A stretch of 64,000 bases of DNA. Origin: Nipponacmea schrenckii (lineage: Eukaryota; Mollusca; Gastropoda; Lottiidae). The stretch covers positions 4,154,001 through 4,218,000 of the forward strand of contig JAUJPP010000007.1 in assembly GCA_030562195.1 (NCBI GenBank). Reading direction: 5' to 3'. The notes under the pieces are model-generated. The model did no database searches, was not told the DNA's origin, and worked only from the letters and a program-made list of their open reading frames with translations. Made by a program: the position numbers and the translations under genes. Of the stretch, positions 1 to 11,671 are shown one piece after another; positions within the stretch are counted from its first letter, which is position 1; each line of letters starts with the position of its first letter.

Positions 1-24
1 ATAAGGGGTTTTCTTTTTTTATTG

Positions 25-380
25 AGAGGTACTCGATGTACCTCCGTGTACTGCTTCAAATTACAGTACTCCGAAGTCTTACAAAGGATTAGATGCATAT
101 TGATTACAGTCTAACAAAACAAATTATATTGGGTTTTAAAAATAGTCATAAAGAGTCTCAATGGTCAAAAAAACAAATGACAAATAAAACTGCATAGAAT
201 TACTTCCCTTATACATAACGTATATAAAACGTAACTATTTATAAAATTAAATAAGTAACGCTTTATAAAGGGGAGTAATACTATACAGTTTCATTTGACC
301 ATTGAGACTCTTTATGAGTTTTTTCAAAACCCAATTTAAATCGATTACGCTAATTGTTCGAATCAAGTAAATAATCATTC
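25..380 (+). mobile_element. Truncated fold-back (MITE-like) element, copy 1
   Basis: It starts with GAGGTACTCGATGTACCTCC, the terminal sequence of the complete element at 8,571-9,011. It contains the internal inverted pair TCATAAAGAGTCTCAATGG / CCATTGAGACTCTTTATGA around 150-320. Similarity to the complete element stops near AAATAATCATT (about 380), so the second terminal repeat is missing. The same truncated form occurs at about 5,035-5,395, which shows that the truncation predates the 2.5-kb duplication. Confidence 0.7.
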
Positions 381-761
381 AAACTTGCATGTATCAACCC
401 TATGGCTAGAGTTGGGACATAGGTGTAACTAATTTCAACAGCCCATAACACTCTAGATGGGCGATGCCGAGTAGCTCACTAGAAAATAACACCCTCTACA
501 GTGCATACTTAGTGTCTATGTAAATAAATGAGACCTGCATTAGTGACAGGGGGAAACCAGATTAAAAAAATCCGATAGTTCATCTCGAACTTTGTCAGGA
601 TTAAACCATGGACCCTCTAGTTACCGAGCATGCATTAAAAGTAAAACTTACCTTAATGTTGTTTAATGGTAAAGGTACTATTATACATTAACTTTTCTCA
701 ATCAACTTGTTCATCTTAGAAGAACATGGTGTTGGTGATTCTCTTTGCCTCTGATAACAAG

Positions 762-2040
762 TGGTTGCCTAGCAAGATACGCCCACTTTAAAATATATTT
801 TCTGTTTTAACACAGGCAAAAACTCTAAGATTATTTAGGTCTAATCCAAGTTCTCGTCAATATAAATGTTCATACCAAATTTCATTAAAATCAGATGAAA
901 ACTGTATTGTCTATCGCAATAAGAAAGCTGCATTTTGACTAAGTCAAGTGCAATAACTCAAAAAACGTTCACCCAAAAATCGTCAAGATGAAACCTGTCC
1001 AAGATTTCATCAATATAAATGATAACACCAAATTTCATTCAAAGAAAATGGAAATTTTGATCTCTATCGCGTTCACAAGCCAATTTTGAGGCGTTTTGAC
1101 TAAGTCAAGTGCAATAACTCAAAAACCGTTCATCAAAAAATCGCCAATTTCGAACTTGTCCGAGATCTCATCAATATTAATGATCACAGAAAGTTTCATT
1201 TAAATCCGATGAAAACTGTAGTCTCTATAACGTTTACAAACCAATTTTGACGCGTTTTGGCTAAGTCAAGTGCAATAACTCAAAAACCGTTCATCGAAAA
1301 ATCGCCAATTTCGCACTTGTCCAAGATGTCATCAATATAAATGATCACAGCAAGTTTCATTCAAATCTGATGAAAACTGTAGTCTCTATCGCGTTCACAA
1401 GCCAATTTTGACGCGTTTTGGCTAAGTCAAGTGCAATAACTCAAAAACCGTTCATCAAAAAATCGCCAATTTCAAACTTGACCAAGATCTCATCAATATT
1501 ATTGATCACAGAAAGTTTCATTTAAATCCGATGAAAACTGTAGTCTCTATCGCGTTCACAAGGCAATTTTGACGCGTTTTTACTAAGTCAAGTGCAATAA
1601 CTCAAAAACCGTTCATCGAAAAATTGCCAATTTCGAACTTGTCCAATATCTCATCAATATAAATGATCACAGCAAGTTTCATTCAAATCCGACAAAAACT
1701 GTAGCCTCTATTGCGTTCACAAGCAATTGTGGACGGACGGACGGACCGACAGACGGACGGACCGACGGATGGACGGACAGGGAGACGACAATATACGACC
1801 ACATTATAATGTGGGCGTATAAAAACAATCGAATTTATTTACCGGACATCTGGAATCGCGCTGATTTAAAAATAATTGTCCGAGATATTATCAAGATGAA
1901 TGCACATACCAACATTCATACGAATCGGATAGAAACCCTGGCCTGTATCGCGTACACAAGTAATTGTTGACGGACGGACGGATGGACGGACGGATAGGGG
2001 TGATGGCAATATACGTCCACATTTTCATGTGGGTGTATAA
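762..2040 (+). mobile_element. Pearl/HINE-like non-autonomous element, copy 1
   Basis: The left end is TTGCCTAGCAAGATACGCCC. The core is a tandem array with the phrase AAGTCAAGTGCAATAACT at 941, 1102, 1263, 1424 and 1585, an exact 161-bp period. A GACG/GACC microsatellite (about 1,732-1,780) follows, then a palindromic hairpin CACATTATAATGTG and GGGCGTATA (about 1,800-1,822). A second related terminus (GACG repeat plus hairpin and GGGTGTATA) lies at about 1,968-2,040, so the 3' end is duplicated. Conserved ends, tandem core, tetranucleotide run and terminal hairpin match the pearl / Helentron-associated elements of molluscs (family knowledge). No protein is encoded. Confidence 0.65.
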
Positions 2041-2650
2041 AAACAATCAAATTTATATACCGGTAGTATACATACATGAAAGATACACCTCAATCTTAAA
2101 AACTTTTGCAAAAAATCAATATTTTAGTAATTTTATTGAAGTTATTTTAAAGGATTGTAAAGAGGTTTTCTCAACTTCTCTAAACCTACTTCTATTTTTT
2201 GCAATAGGAACGCCATAGAAAGCATATTTCAATTGAATTACAAGAACTACAGAGTATACAGATGTATGATTGAAAATTGGTATGGTGCATTACAATGCTT
2301 TCAGTATCAGTGTATCTGGTACACATAAGATAACACACAGAGAAAATATTCCTTGGGAACATGATGCACTTTTGTTTGCTCAGTACATCTTTCAGATAAT
2401 TAACCAATGCAGATTGGTATAATATTCCTGATTCTGAGAAGTGAGAAAATCTTCCGAAAAGATATATTGAAAATTAGCTCAAATGTTTATCTTATGGAGA
2501 CCGCACTATGTTCATCAGAACAGTTTTTAGGAATAAACGAAAATATTTCAGCTTTGACAAAATATTAATCAGCTATGTAACGAAATGTAGATGAGAATTC
2601 AATATATAATCTTAAATCTTTCAATGTTACCTTTATAAAATCTTTTCGAT

Positions 2651-3814
2651 TAAAATCTTGTACATGAACGAGATTGCTGTCCAGACTGACCTCAGTAGTC
2701 AGCAAATCAATTTTTACTTTCACCATATTCCTGTGGGAGACCCCCCCCCTCCCATCCCCTTTAATCTTCCAAACAAACAAGGCTTGAGGCATTCGGAAAA
2801 ATACTACATGAATGGCCCATTTTCATTTTTAGAACCCCCCCCCCTCCAATTTTTTCGGAGCATCCCATTTTGCCAAAAAGGTCACATGTCTCTCCGGTTA
2901 CCGATTTCTGAAGATATATTGTACATTCGCTCGGGGGTGAATTTACTTTAGATACAAAACTGGTCCCTTATTTTGTGATAAAAGTACGCATTTATATGAT
3001 AAATTTATCAAATATAAAAAATAATTATCATTACTTGTATTTTCTAAATTCACATAGAAATATCCCATCCATCATTATTAAGATTATTTTCTCTATTTTT
3101 TCACTCTCCAATCGGAAATGAAAAATTGTATTTTCTTATCCTGACATGAAGGGGAACTGCGTAAAATTATTGAACTACATGCCATAGTATTCTTAATTAA
3201 AATATTTATATTCGCCCACATGATGGTTAGGGAAACTTATTGAAAGATATTGCAAGTATTATAAAAGTAAAGGGCGTTGAGGGAAGATCTACTTTAATAC
3301 ATAATAAATTGTTTAAAAGGCAATTGGATATTGCGTGTCTGAAGAGACAGCCAAGCGGTCAAATAAGATCAATTAACATTCCCATTTTGTGCATAATTAC
3401 CATCTCTTACCTTGGTTCCTTCTTCTTTACTTCGTTTTGTAGTGAACCACTACTTGTCACTTTAATACATCTACATGTAGATGAACAACAATATAGGTTG
3501 TCACTTTACAATATTTAGATTGAATCATCATTGTAGTTTGTCATCTTACTTAATGTTTTCAAATTATCGCTCGCGTTTAGTTAAAACTGCAAACTGCTCT
3601 TTCTTGAAAATGATATGTGTAACCTCAACTTTCGCATATTATCATGATTCTTTTTTTAATTACGACGTAAAGATCACACTGTGCGTCCACTTAGTCTGAT
3701 TTGATGATGAAAATTACGAGAACAAGACTTTCTAAACAAACCGAAGTCATTAAAACTTTAAGCTCAGTTTTCGTTCTCGCTCACTAGTCGCTGGACACCC
3801 GATACGTTTCAAGT
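2651..3814. other. Spacer without a recognisable gene
   Basis: It holds two poly-C tracts followed by CTCC (about 2,741 and 2,837). An open frame at 3,240-3,518 (+), whose first ~45 codons are basic and protein-like, then becomes hydrophobic and low-complexity. I do not recognise it, and no good splice context or homology supports a gene. Confidence 0.4.
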
Positions 3815-5060
3815 CAGACGCTAATAGGCCATTTTTGTTAAACGAAGTCAGTGCCTTGTAACGTTGACGTAATAATAATTTATCACATGACATTTTTCGT
3901 CGTCATTTTGGCCAAAACGTCTACTTGACCCAAGGTCAAGGCCCGAGCCAGACAATTCGATCTACTCATTTGACATTGTGTACATGTAGCTCGGTGAATC
4001 AAGACGTCTATCAGGCCTATCAATAAAATTCATAGATAACAAGCTCACTGTGCATTAGTATATACTGTGAGCTTCTTATCTAGTACGTCCTTCTTTGGAA
4101 AACATTGTGTAGTAGGCTTATTCTTTAGTTTTAGTGTGCGTGATGAAAATCCGATTTTCAAGGAATAATGATGATCATTAAAATTTCTGAAATATAACGT
4201 GAAGAAAAATATATAACTCATTGTTAACCAAAAGGGAAATTTTGACATAAAAAATAAGACTACTTATGGGCGGGGGGCATTTGAAGTTTTACATCCAATT
4301 TATAAACCATGTTGTATTTTCGATTCTTAAAATTCCTGATTTTTTTTTCTTCACACTTTTAAGCTGTAAATAGAGATCAGCTCTCATATAACGGGTTATT
4401 GGAAGTTATGGAAGGTTGAATTACGTGATTTAACTTTGAAACAGATGGCAAATGAATCGGTGGATGGAGTCCTTAGTGGGCCTACTTTCGGCCAACACCT
4501 CTGAAATGATATTGGACTTAGTCACGAATTTAGTCAGTTCTTTTTTTCTCCCTCCTTTGGGTGTTTTTTATTTATATGAAATGAAAAATAGAAACAAGTA
4601 AGAGGTGTGGTCATTTTGCTTTCGCCAAACGTGTAATGAATAAGGCTGGTGCATTTTTTATATTAATTAACTATGATCAACGAGAATGTTATGAACTACT
4701 TAAAACGGTTTATTCCCACTTCGCCCCTTTCGGCAAAACTATTCCCATTTCGCTCCTTCCGAAATCGCCACTGTTTTGTTTTTCTCACTCTTTCCTAATA
4801 TTGCCATTTCACCCTTGTATGATCATAAGCAGAGGGATGGAATGGGGCGAAGTCGTAAGGGGAGAACCGAAAGGGGGTGTAATGGGAAAGGGTCGTATTA
4901 TGAAGAAGATGAATGTAGAAGGGATGATTTAGAGAGGATGGTTACAGGAACACGGATTTGAGGAGTGTTCGCTGAAGTTGAAAAGTAGAGAGTTCAGGGT
5001 GAGTTAAGTTGATAAGGGGTATTCTTTTATATTGAGAGGTACTCGATGTACCTCCGTGCA
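3815..5060 (+). repeat. Left arm of a large inverted repeat
   Basis: This arm is the reverse complement of about 8,985-11,010. Anchors are AACGAAGTCAGTGCCTTGTA near 3,840 against its complement near 10,960; the ATAACGGGTTATTGGAAGTT block near 4,388 against 10,265; and the CAACGAGAATGTTATGAACT block near 4,679 against 9,490. The segment 4,715-4,930 carries degenerate pyrimidine/purine repeats of the type CCCATTTCGCCCCTT and their complement. The right arm is longer because of insertions at about 9,600-9,950 and 10,730-10,930. No coding sequence is supported. Confidence 0.8.
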
Positions 5061-7555
5061 ATGCTTCGAATTACAGTACTCCGAAGACTTACAAAGAATT
5101 AGATGCATACTGATTACAGTCCAACAAAAAAAATTATATTGGGTTTTAAAAATAGTCATAAAGAGTCTCAATGGTCAAAAAAACAAATGACAAATAAAAC
5201 TGCATAGAATAACTTATACATAACGTATATAAAACGTAACTATTTTTAAAAGTTAATAAGTAACGTTTTATAAAGGGGAGTAATACTATACAGTTTCATT
5301 TGACCATTTAGACTCTTTATGAGTTTTTTCAAAACCCAATTTAAATCGATTACGCTAATTGTTCAAATCAAGTAAATAATCATTCAAACTTGCATGTATC
5401 AACCCTATGGCTAGAGTTGGGACTTAGGGACTCTAACCCCCCTTTGATCCCTCTCGCTACCCATAGGTGTAACTAATCTCAACAGCCCATAACACTCTAG
5501 ATGGGCGAAGCCGAGTAGCTCACTAGAAAATAACACCCTCTACAGTGTAGAATGCATACTTAGTGTCTATGTAAATAAATGAGACCTGCATTAGTGACAG
5601 GGGGAAACCAGATTAAAAAAATCCGATAGTTCATCTCGAACTTTGTCAGGATTAAACCATGGACACTCTAGTTACCGAGCATGCATTAAAAGTAAAACTT
5701 ACATGTTGTTTAATGGTAAAGGTACTATTATACATTAACTTTTCTCAATCAACATCTTAGAAGAACATGGTGTTGGTGATTCTCTTTGCCTCTGATAACA
5801 AGTGGTTGCCTAGCAAGATGCGCCCACTTTAAAATATATTTTCTGTTTTAACACAGGCAAAAACTCTAAGATTATTTAGGTCTAATCCAAGTTCTCGTCA
5901 ATATAAATGTTCACACCAAATTTCATTAAAATCAGATGAAAACTGTATTGTCTATCGCAATCACAAGCTGCATTTTGACTAAGTCAAGTGCAATAACTAA
6001 AAAACCGTTCGCCCAAAAATCGTCAAGATCAAACTTGCCCAAGATTTCATCAATATAAATGATAACACCAAATTTCATTCGCAGCAAATGGAAATTGTGA
6101 TCTCTATCGCGTTCACAAGCCAATTTTGAGGCGTTTTGACTAAGTCAAGTGCAATAACTCAAAAACCGTTCATCAAAAAATCGCCAATTTCGAACTTGTC
6201 CGAGATCTCATCAATATTAATGATCACAGAAAGTTTCAATTAAATCCGATGAAAACTGTAGTCTCTATAACGTTTACAAACCAATTTTGACGCGTATTGG
6301 CTAAGTCAAGTGTAATAACTCAAAAACCGTTCATCGAAAAATCGCCAATTTCGAACTTGTCCAAGATCTCATCAATATAAATGATCACAGCAAGTTTCAT
6401 TCAAATCTGATAAAAACTGTAGTCTCTATCGCGTTCACAAGCCAATTTTGACGCGTTTTTACTAATTCAAGTGCAATAACTCAAAAACCGTTCATCGAAA
6501 AATTGCCAATTTCGAACTTGTCCAATATCTCATCAATATAAATGATCACAGCAAGTTTCATTCAAATCCGACAAAAACTGTAGCCTCTATTGCGTTCACA
6601 AGCAATTGTGGACGGACCGACGGACGGACGGACCGACGGACGGACGGACCGACGGACGGACGGACGGACAGGGAGACGACAATATACGACCACATTATAA
6701 TGTGGGCGTATAAAAACAATCGAATTTATTTACCGGACATCTGGAATCACGCTGATTTAAAAATAATTGTCCGAGATATTATCAAGATGAATGCACATAC
6801 CAACATTCATACGAATCGGATAGAAACCCTGGCCTGTATCGCGTACACAAGTAATTGTTGACGGACGGACGGATAGACGGACGGATAGGGGTGATGGCAA
6901 TATACGTCCACATTTTCATGTGGGTGTATAAAAACAATCAAATTTATATACCGGTAGTATACAAACATGAAAGATACCCCTCAATCTTAAAAACTTTTTC
7001 AAAAAATCAATATTTTAGTAATTTTATTGAAGTCATTTTAAAGGATTGTAAAGAGGTTTTCTCAACTTCTCTAAACCTACTTCAGATCTATTTTTTGCAA
7101 TAGGAACGTCATAGAAAGCATAGTTCAATTGAATTACAATAACTACAGAGTACAGATGTATGATTGAAAATTGGTATGGTCCATTACAATGCTTTCAGTA
7201 TCAGTGTATCTGGTACACATAAGATAACACACAAAGAAAATATTCCTTGGGAACATGATGCCACTCTGCACTTTTGTTTGCTCAGTACATCTTTCAGATA
7301 ATTAACTTAGCCAATGCCATCTATATGGTATAATATTCCTGATTCTGAGAAGTGAGAAAATCTTCTGATAAGATATATTGAAAATTAGCTCAAATGTTTA
7401 TCTTATTCACCAGAACAGTTGATTTTAGGAATAAACGAAAATATTTCAGCTTTGACAAAATATTAATCAGTTATGTGTAACGAAATGTAGATGAGAATTC
7501 AATATATAATCTTAAATCTTTCAATGTTACCTTAATAAAATCTATTCATTCTATT
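5011..7555. repeat. Direct repeat copy B (~2.5 kb duplicated segment)
   Basis: This is the second copy of 1-2,650, in the same orientation. Its left boundary lies at the end of the inverted-repeat arm, where GATAAGGGGTATTC is followed by the fold-back terminus GAGGTACTCGATG. Relative to copy A it lacks one 161-bp core unit, has a longer GACG tract (about 6,605-6,668), and has several small indels. Homology ends just after the ATGAGAATTCAATATATAA string near 7,500-7,550. Confidence 0.85.
5806..6930 (+). mobile_element. Pearl/HINE-like non-autonomous element, copy 2
   Basis: It has the same ends as copy 1. The core phrase AAGTCAAGTGCAATAACT starts at 5981, 6142 and 6303, with a one-base variant at 6464, again a strict 161-bp period but one unit fewer. 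The microsatellite (about 6,605-6,668) mixes GACG and GACC. The hairpin CACATTATAATGTG with GGGCGTATA ends near 6,713, and a second duplicated terminus ends near 6,930. Confidence 0.65.
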
Positions 7556-8570
7556 ATTATGATGTCAAGATATTCCCCAATAACATCTGCAAGAAGGTAT
7601 CTCTCTCTCTGTCTAGTCCAAATCTTTTTACTATAAAAAGAAGAAAAATATTTTCTTATAATTGGCGAAAGAACTATTCATGCTTGCCCATAGTATAGAA
7701 ATGAATAAACTTTCTCATTGTATGATTTTCGTCAGATAAGCAAAACTACAACAAAACAGGCATTGGAGGATGTTAATGGCAAAAGGTTAATATTTCACAG
7801 TTCAGATGTTTTAGAAATAGCAAGAGTCAAGAACCAAATTGGAACAAATCAAATGGTTTACAATTTGTTACAAAGCAACATCATGCTGAAGTGTGGATAA
7901 GACGAACCCTTGATGTTAGAACGCTGGGTAAAGGTACAGAATTAGCTTTCTTCTAAGTATGAAACAGTTTGTAATGAATATGTCAAAAATATCAATTATA
8001 TCATAATGTAACAGTAAAAATGTATTATTATTATTCAAAATATATAAACTGTTATTGGGGTAGAATAAATGAAAATTAGGACAAATAATCAAGACCTCTT
8101 CAATTCATTACTACTTACTCTTCCTTAAAACTAAATATACTGCTCCTGTATATATTTTTAATCGAAGCCGGATCTTTGTTGGGATTTAGTTTAGTAATGT
8201 TAAAAAGGTTTACAGACAGTAACCAGACACTGTTTAACATACACTAATAAACTCCCCAAGAAACCGTTTAAATAACAGCCACTCTGTTTTGATTCAATTC
8301 GAGTTTTATTTTAGGTTAGAAATGAAAGAACAAGACACTCAGGGAAAATATATAAAGATAGTGGAGTGAAGTAGATAGGTTGAGAATATTAGGGGTTGGT
8401 GACACGGGAAAGATAGGAGTAACGATATTGGAGTAGGAATAAGAGATAGAGAAGAAAAACGATTAAGGGTCACCGACTGGCGTAGTGTGGCAGAGAGTTC
8501 GCTAGAGTGGACAGGAGCCGAATGAAGGAGGAAGGGTTGGGTTGTTACTAGAGATAGTGAAGTGGACAGG
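7556..8570. other. Spacer with one exon-like segment
   Basis: About 7,733-7,900 reads as a compositionally normal peptide after a TTTTCGTCAG acceptor-like sequence, beginning ISKTTTKQALEDVNG. I do not recognise it and see no partner exons, so it may be a decayed exon or retrocopy. A CT-rich run lies at about 7,600. The rest (8,000-8,570) shows no gene. Confidence 0.3.
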
Positions 8571-9011
8571 GGTACTCGATGTACCTCCGTGCAATGCTTC
8601 GAATTACAGTGCTCTAATGACTTATTAATGATTATTTACTTACTACGGACAATTAACGTAAACTATTTAAATTGGGTTTTGAAAAAAATCATAAAGAGTC
8701 TCAATGGTCAAATGAAAATGACATATGAAACTGTATAGTATTACTCCCCTTTATAAAACGTTACTAATTAAATTTTATAAATAGTTACGTTTTATATACG
8801 TTATGTATAAGGGAAGTAAAATTCTATGCAGTTTTATTTGTCATTTTTTTTTTTTTTTTTTTTTATTGACCATTGAGACTTTTTAGGACTTTTGTTCAAA
8901 ATCCTATATAATTTTTTAAGTCGGACTGTATTAAATATTTATCTAATCCTACATAAGTCTTCGGAGTACTGTAATTCGAAGCCTTGCACGGAGGTACATC
9001 GAGTACCTTTA
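8571..9011. mobile_element. Complete fold-back / MITE-like hairpin element
   Basis: The terminal inverted repeats are GGGTACTCGATGTACCTCCG at the left and CGGAGGTACATCGAGTACC at the right, extending inward through GCTTCGAATTACAGT. Inside is a second nested inverted pair around TAAAGAGTCTCAATGGTCAA and its complement, and a T-tract near 8,846-8,864. At about 440 bp with no open frame, it is a non-autonomous DNA element able to fold almost end to end. It is the full-length relative of the truncated copies at 25-380 and 5,035-5,395. Confidence 0.75.
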
Positions 9012-11010
9012 AATTTAAGAGAATACCCTTAACCACTTCACCCGCACAGAACTCTCTACTTCATTCCTTGTCAACTCCAGCGATCTCTCTTCCACATCAC
9101 ACGAATTTGTGTTCTCTTCACAATTTCCATGTGGTGTCACTCCGTATCACCCCTTCCTAGTACGCCCCTTTCAAGTTTGGTCCCATTCCCATTTCAACCC
9201 TTTTTCAGTTCGCCCCTTGTCCGTTTCGCCTCTTACCACTTCGCCCCTTTCCCATTCCTCCCCTGAGCTTGCTATCATATGGGTCAAATGAGAAAGGGCG
9301 ATATGGGAAAGAGGGCTATCATATGGGTCCAATGAGAAAGGGCGATATGGGAAAGAGGGGCGAATTTGGTGAGGGACAAAATGTAAAAAGGGTGAAACAG
9401 GGATGGGGCAAAACAGAAAAGTGGCGAAATAGGGAATAGTTTTGTGGGAAGGGGCGAAGTGGGAATAAACCATTTCAAGTACCTCATAACATTCTCGTTG
9501 ATCATAGTTAAATAATAACAAAATTCATCAGCCTTATTCATTACACGTTTGGCGAAAGCAAAATGACCACACTTCTTATTAGTTTCTGTTTTCAAGTTGA
9601 CATACTGTCAAGGTTAAAAACGATTCGGCAAATCACAGACACCCAATTCTTGTAAGGAAACCGTTTTACAACTTCCATAGTCTGCTAAGATACTATATGA
9701 TATACAAACGTATCCGTATGGTCGGATTATATTATAAAGAAGTTAAACTCGTTGATTTTTATAAATTCTTTACTCAAAATAATTAATTTTATTATATGGA
9801 CCAGTTTCCGTTTCCAGGTTTAATCACGAAATCTAACTTTTTCCAGAAACTTCGTTGAAAACTTTCCAATATGTCACATGAAAGCGTAGCCATTACTTGT
9901 CTTGGTTTGTGTACAAAATTTCAATAAAGCATGACCTTAAACATTTTGAACTAGTCAAAATGAAAGTAAACCACTGCATTTCATCATCAACCGCTTGACT
10001 GTCACAGCACACAAAACCACTTTTTTAGAAATAACCTTCCGCAATAAGTAAAAAAAATAAGTCAAAAATGGGCATGCAAAAACCCCCAAAGGAAGGGAGA
10101 AAGAGGATTGAAAAAGGAGAAAAATATAACTGACTAAATTCATGACTAAGTCCAATATCATTTCAGAGGCGTTGGCCGAAAGTAGGCCTACTAAGGACTC
10201 GATCCACCGATTCATTTGCCATCTGTTTCAAAGTTAAATCACGTAATTCAACCTTCCATAACTTCCAATAACCCGTTATATGAGAGCTGGTCTCTATTTA
10301 TAGCTTAAAAGTGTGAAGAAAACAAAACAAAATCAGGCATTTTAGAATTTATCGAAAATTCATCATGGTTAATTATAATGGATGTAAAACTTCAAATGGC
10401 CCCCGCCCATAAGTAGTCTTATTTTTTATGTCAAAATTTCCATTTTCGTTAACATTGAGTTCTATATTTTTCTTCAACTTCATTATTCCTTGAAAATTTT
10501 TAGATTTTTCATCACGCTTACCTAAACTAAAACTAAAGAATAAGCCTACTGCACAATGTTTTCCAATGAAGGACGTACTATATAGTAATGCACAGTGAGC
10601 TTGTTATCTATATGAAATTTATTGATAGGCCCGCTAGACGTCTCGAATCACCGAGCTACATGTACACAATGTCAAAGTAGTGGCTCTGGCCTTGACCTTG
10701 GGGCAAGTAGACGTTTTGGCCAAAATGACAACGAAAAATGTTTTTATATCAGAATAATATATTATAAAATAAGCTTAGATATCAGTGTTATTTTTCCCGA
10801 AAGACCCAAAATTGCAGAGAAAACAACAAATTCGAGTTTTGTTCAAAATCGGTCGTTGATTGGTTAATAATTTCTCTTTGTAAATCATATTATGTGAGAT
10901 ATAGAACCTTGATGCTTTAACGTAATATATTACATAAATTATTATTACGTCAACGTTACAAGGCTCTGACTTCGTTTAACAAAAATGGCCTATTGGCCAA
11001 AATATTATTT
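9012..11010 (-). repeat. Right arm of the large inverted repeat
   Basis: This is the reverse complement of 3,815-5,060 with extra material. 9,140-9,285 is pyrimidine-rich (degenerate CGCCCCTTTCCCATT units) and 9,285-9,480 is the purine-rich counterpart, making a hairpin within the arm. Segments around 9,600-9,950 and 10,730-10,930 have no counterpart in the left arm. The open frames of 80-116 codons in this arm follow the repeat units and are not genes. Confidence 0.75.
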
Positions 11011-11671
11011 TGTGAAGGTTTACATTGTGATCACGAAACCTGTATTTAATAATAATTGTGACATTCTTATTTACCAAAATATTGAAGTAGAATTGCATTA
11101 AGATATACGAGTGGTGCCGTTACTAATTATATGATTTCTTATTATTTCAACGCCAGGTTTCAATTTCTACTTTTATGTCGAGATACTGGAGTAACACGTG
11201 AGAATAATCAGCGAATTTTACAGATCATTAATGGAAAAGGGAGAGGTTGTTGAGACTTGAACATAAACATACAAATCAATAATTAAGTAGATCTTGTATA
11301 CACGTTTTTGTCGGATCACGACGATGTCTTTTGACGAGTAGGCCTAGTTAGTTGTTAGTCGGCTTCCTATATTTATTGGTCTGACTTGATAAACAAGAAT
11401 TTAAAATAGAATGGAATAAAGATTGGTGAATGGATTATATCATATACCTGAGTGGTGCCTTATTAGCGTAGCTTGTTAAATTGTCAATTAATCGGATAAA
11501 CTTCAGGATGTCTAGAATTCAGAATGATCTTTGTGAGTCACCTAAATTGGGTTCTGAGGAAAGAACCGAAAAAAATAAAAAACGGCGGGTCAAAAAGGTA
11601 AGATATTTTATACAATTTTATTAAATGGTCAACTCTTCTACATAAATTTAAAGGATGTGAAGGAACATGTT
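11011..11671. other. Spacer with one possible first coding exon
   Basis: The only exon-like sequence is 11,508-11,597 (+): an ATG directly after CTTCAG, then 30 codons of hydrophilic, lysine-rich peptide starting MSRIQNDLCESPKLGSEE and ending at AAAAAG|GTAAGA, a good phase-0 donor. No downstream exon could be matched. It cannot join exon 2 of the G-alpha gene, which needs a phase-1 partner. It is orphan and unconfirmed. Confidence 0.3.

Larger units (their letters stand above)
1..2650. repeat. Direct repeat copy A (~2.5 kb duplicated segment)
   Basis: This segment is nearly identical in order and sequence to 5,011-7,555. Both run: fold-back element half, single-copy-like spacer, pearl-like element, then a spacer ending near the shared string ATGAGAATTCAATATATAA. 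Copy A has five ~161-bp core units, copy B four; copy B has about 45 extra bases after the shared AGAGTTGGGAC (near 5,431). No coding sequence is supported; short open frames here are repeat sequence. The window begins inside or just before the copy, so its left edge is unknown. Confidence 0.85.

Noticed and set aside
9171..9595. Two open frames of 103-116 codons on the minus strand
   Set aside because: They track the CCCATTTCGCCCC repeat units in the inverted-repeat arm and have no protein-like content.
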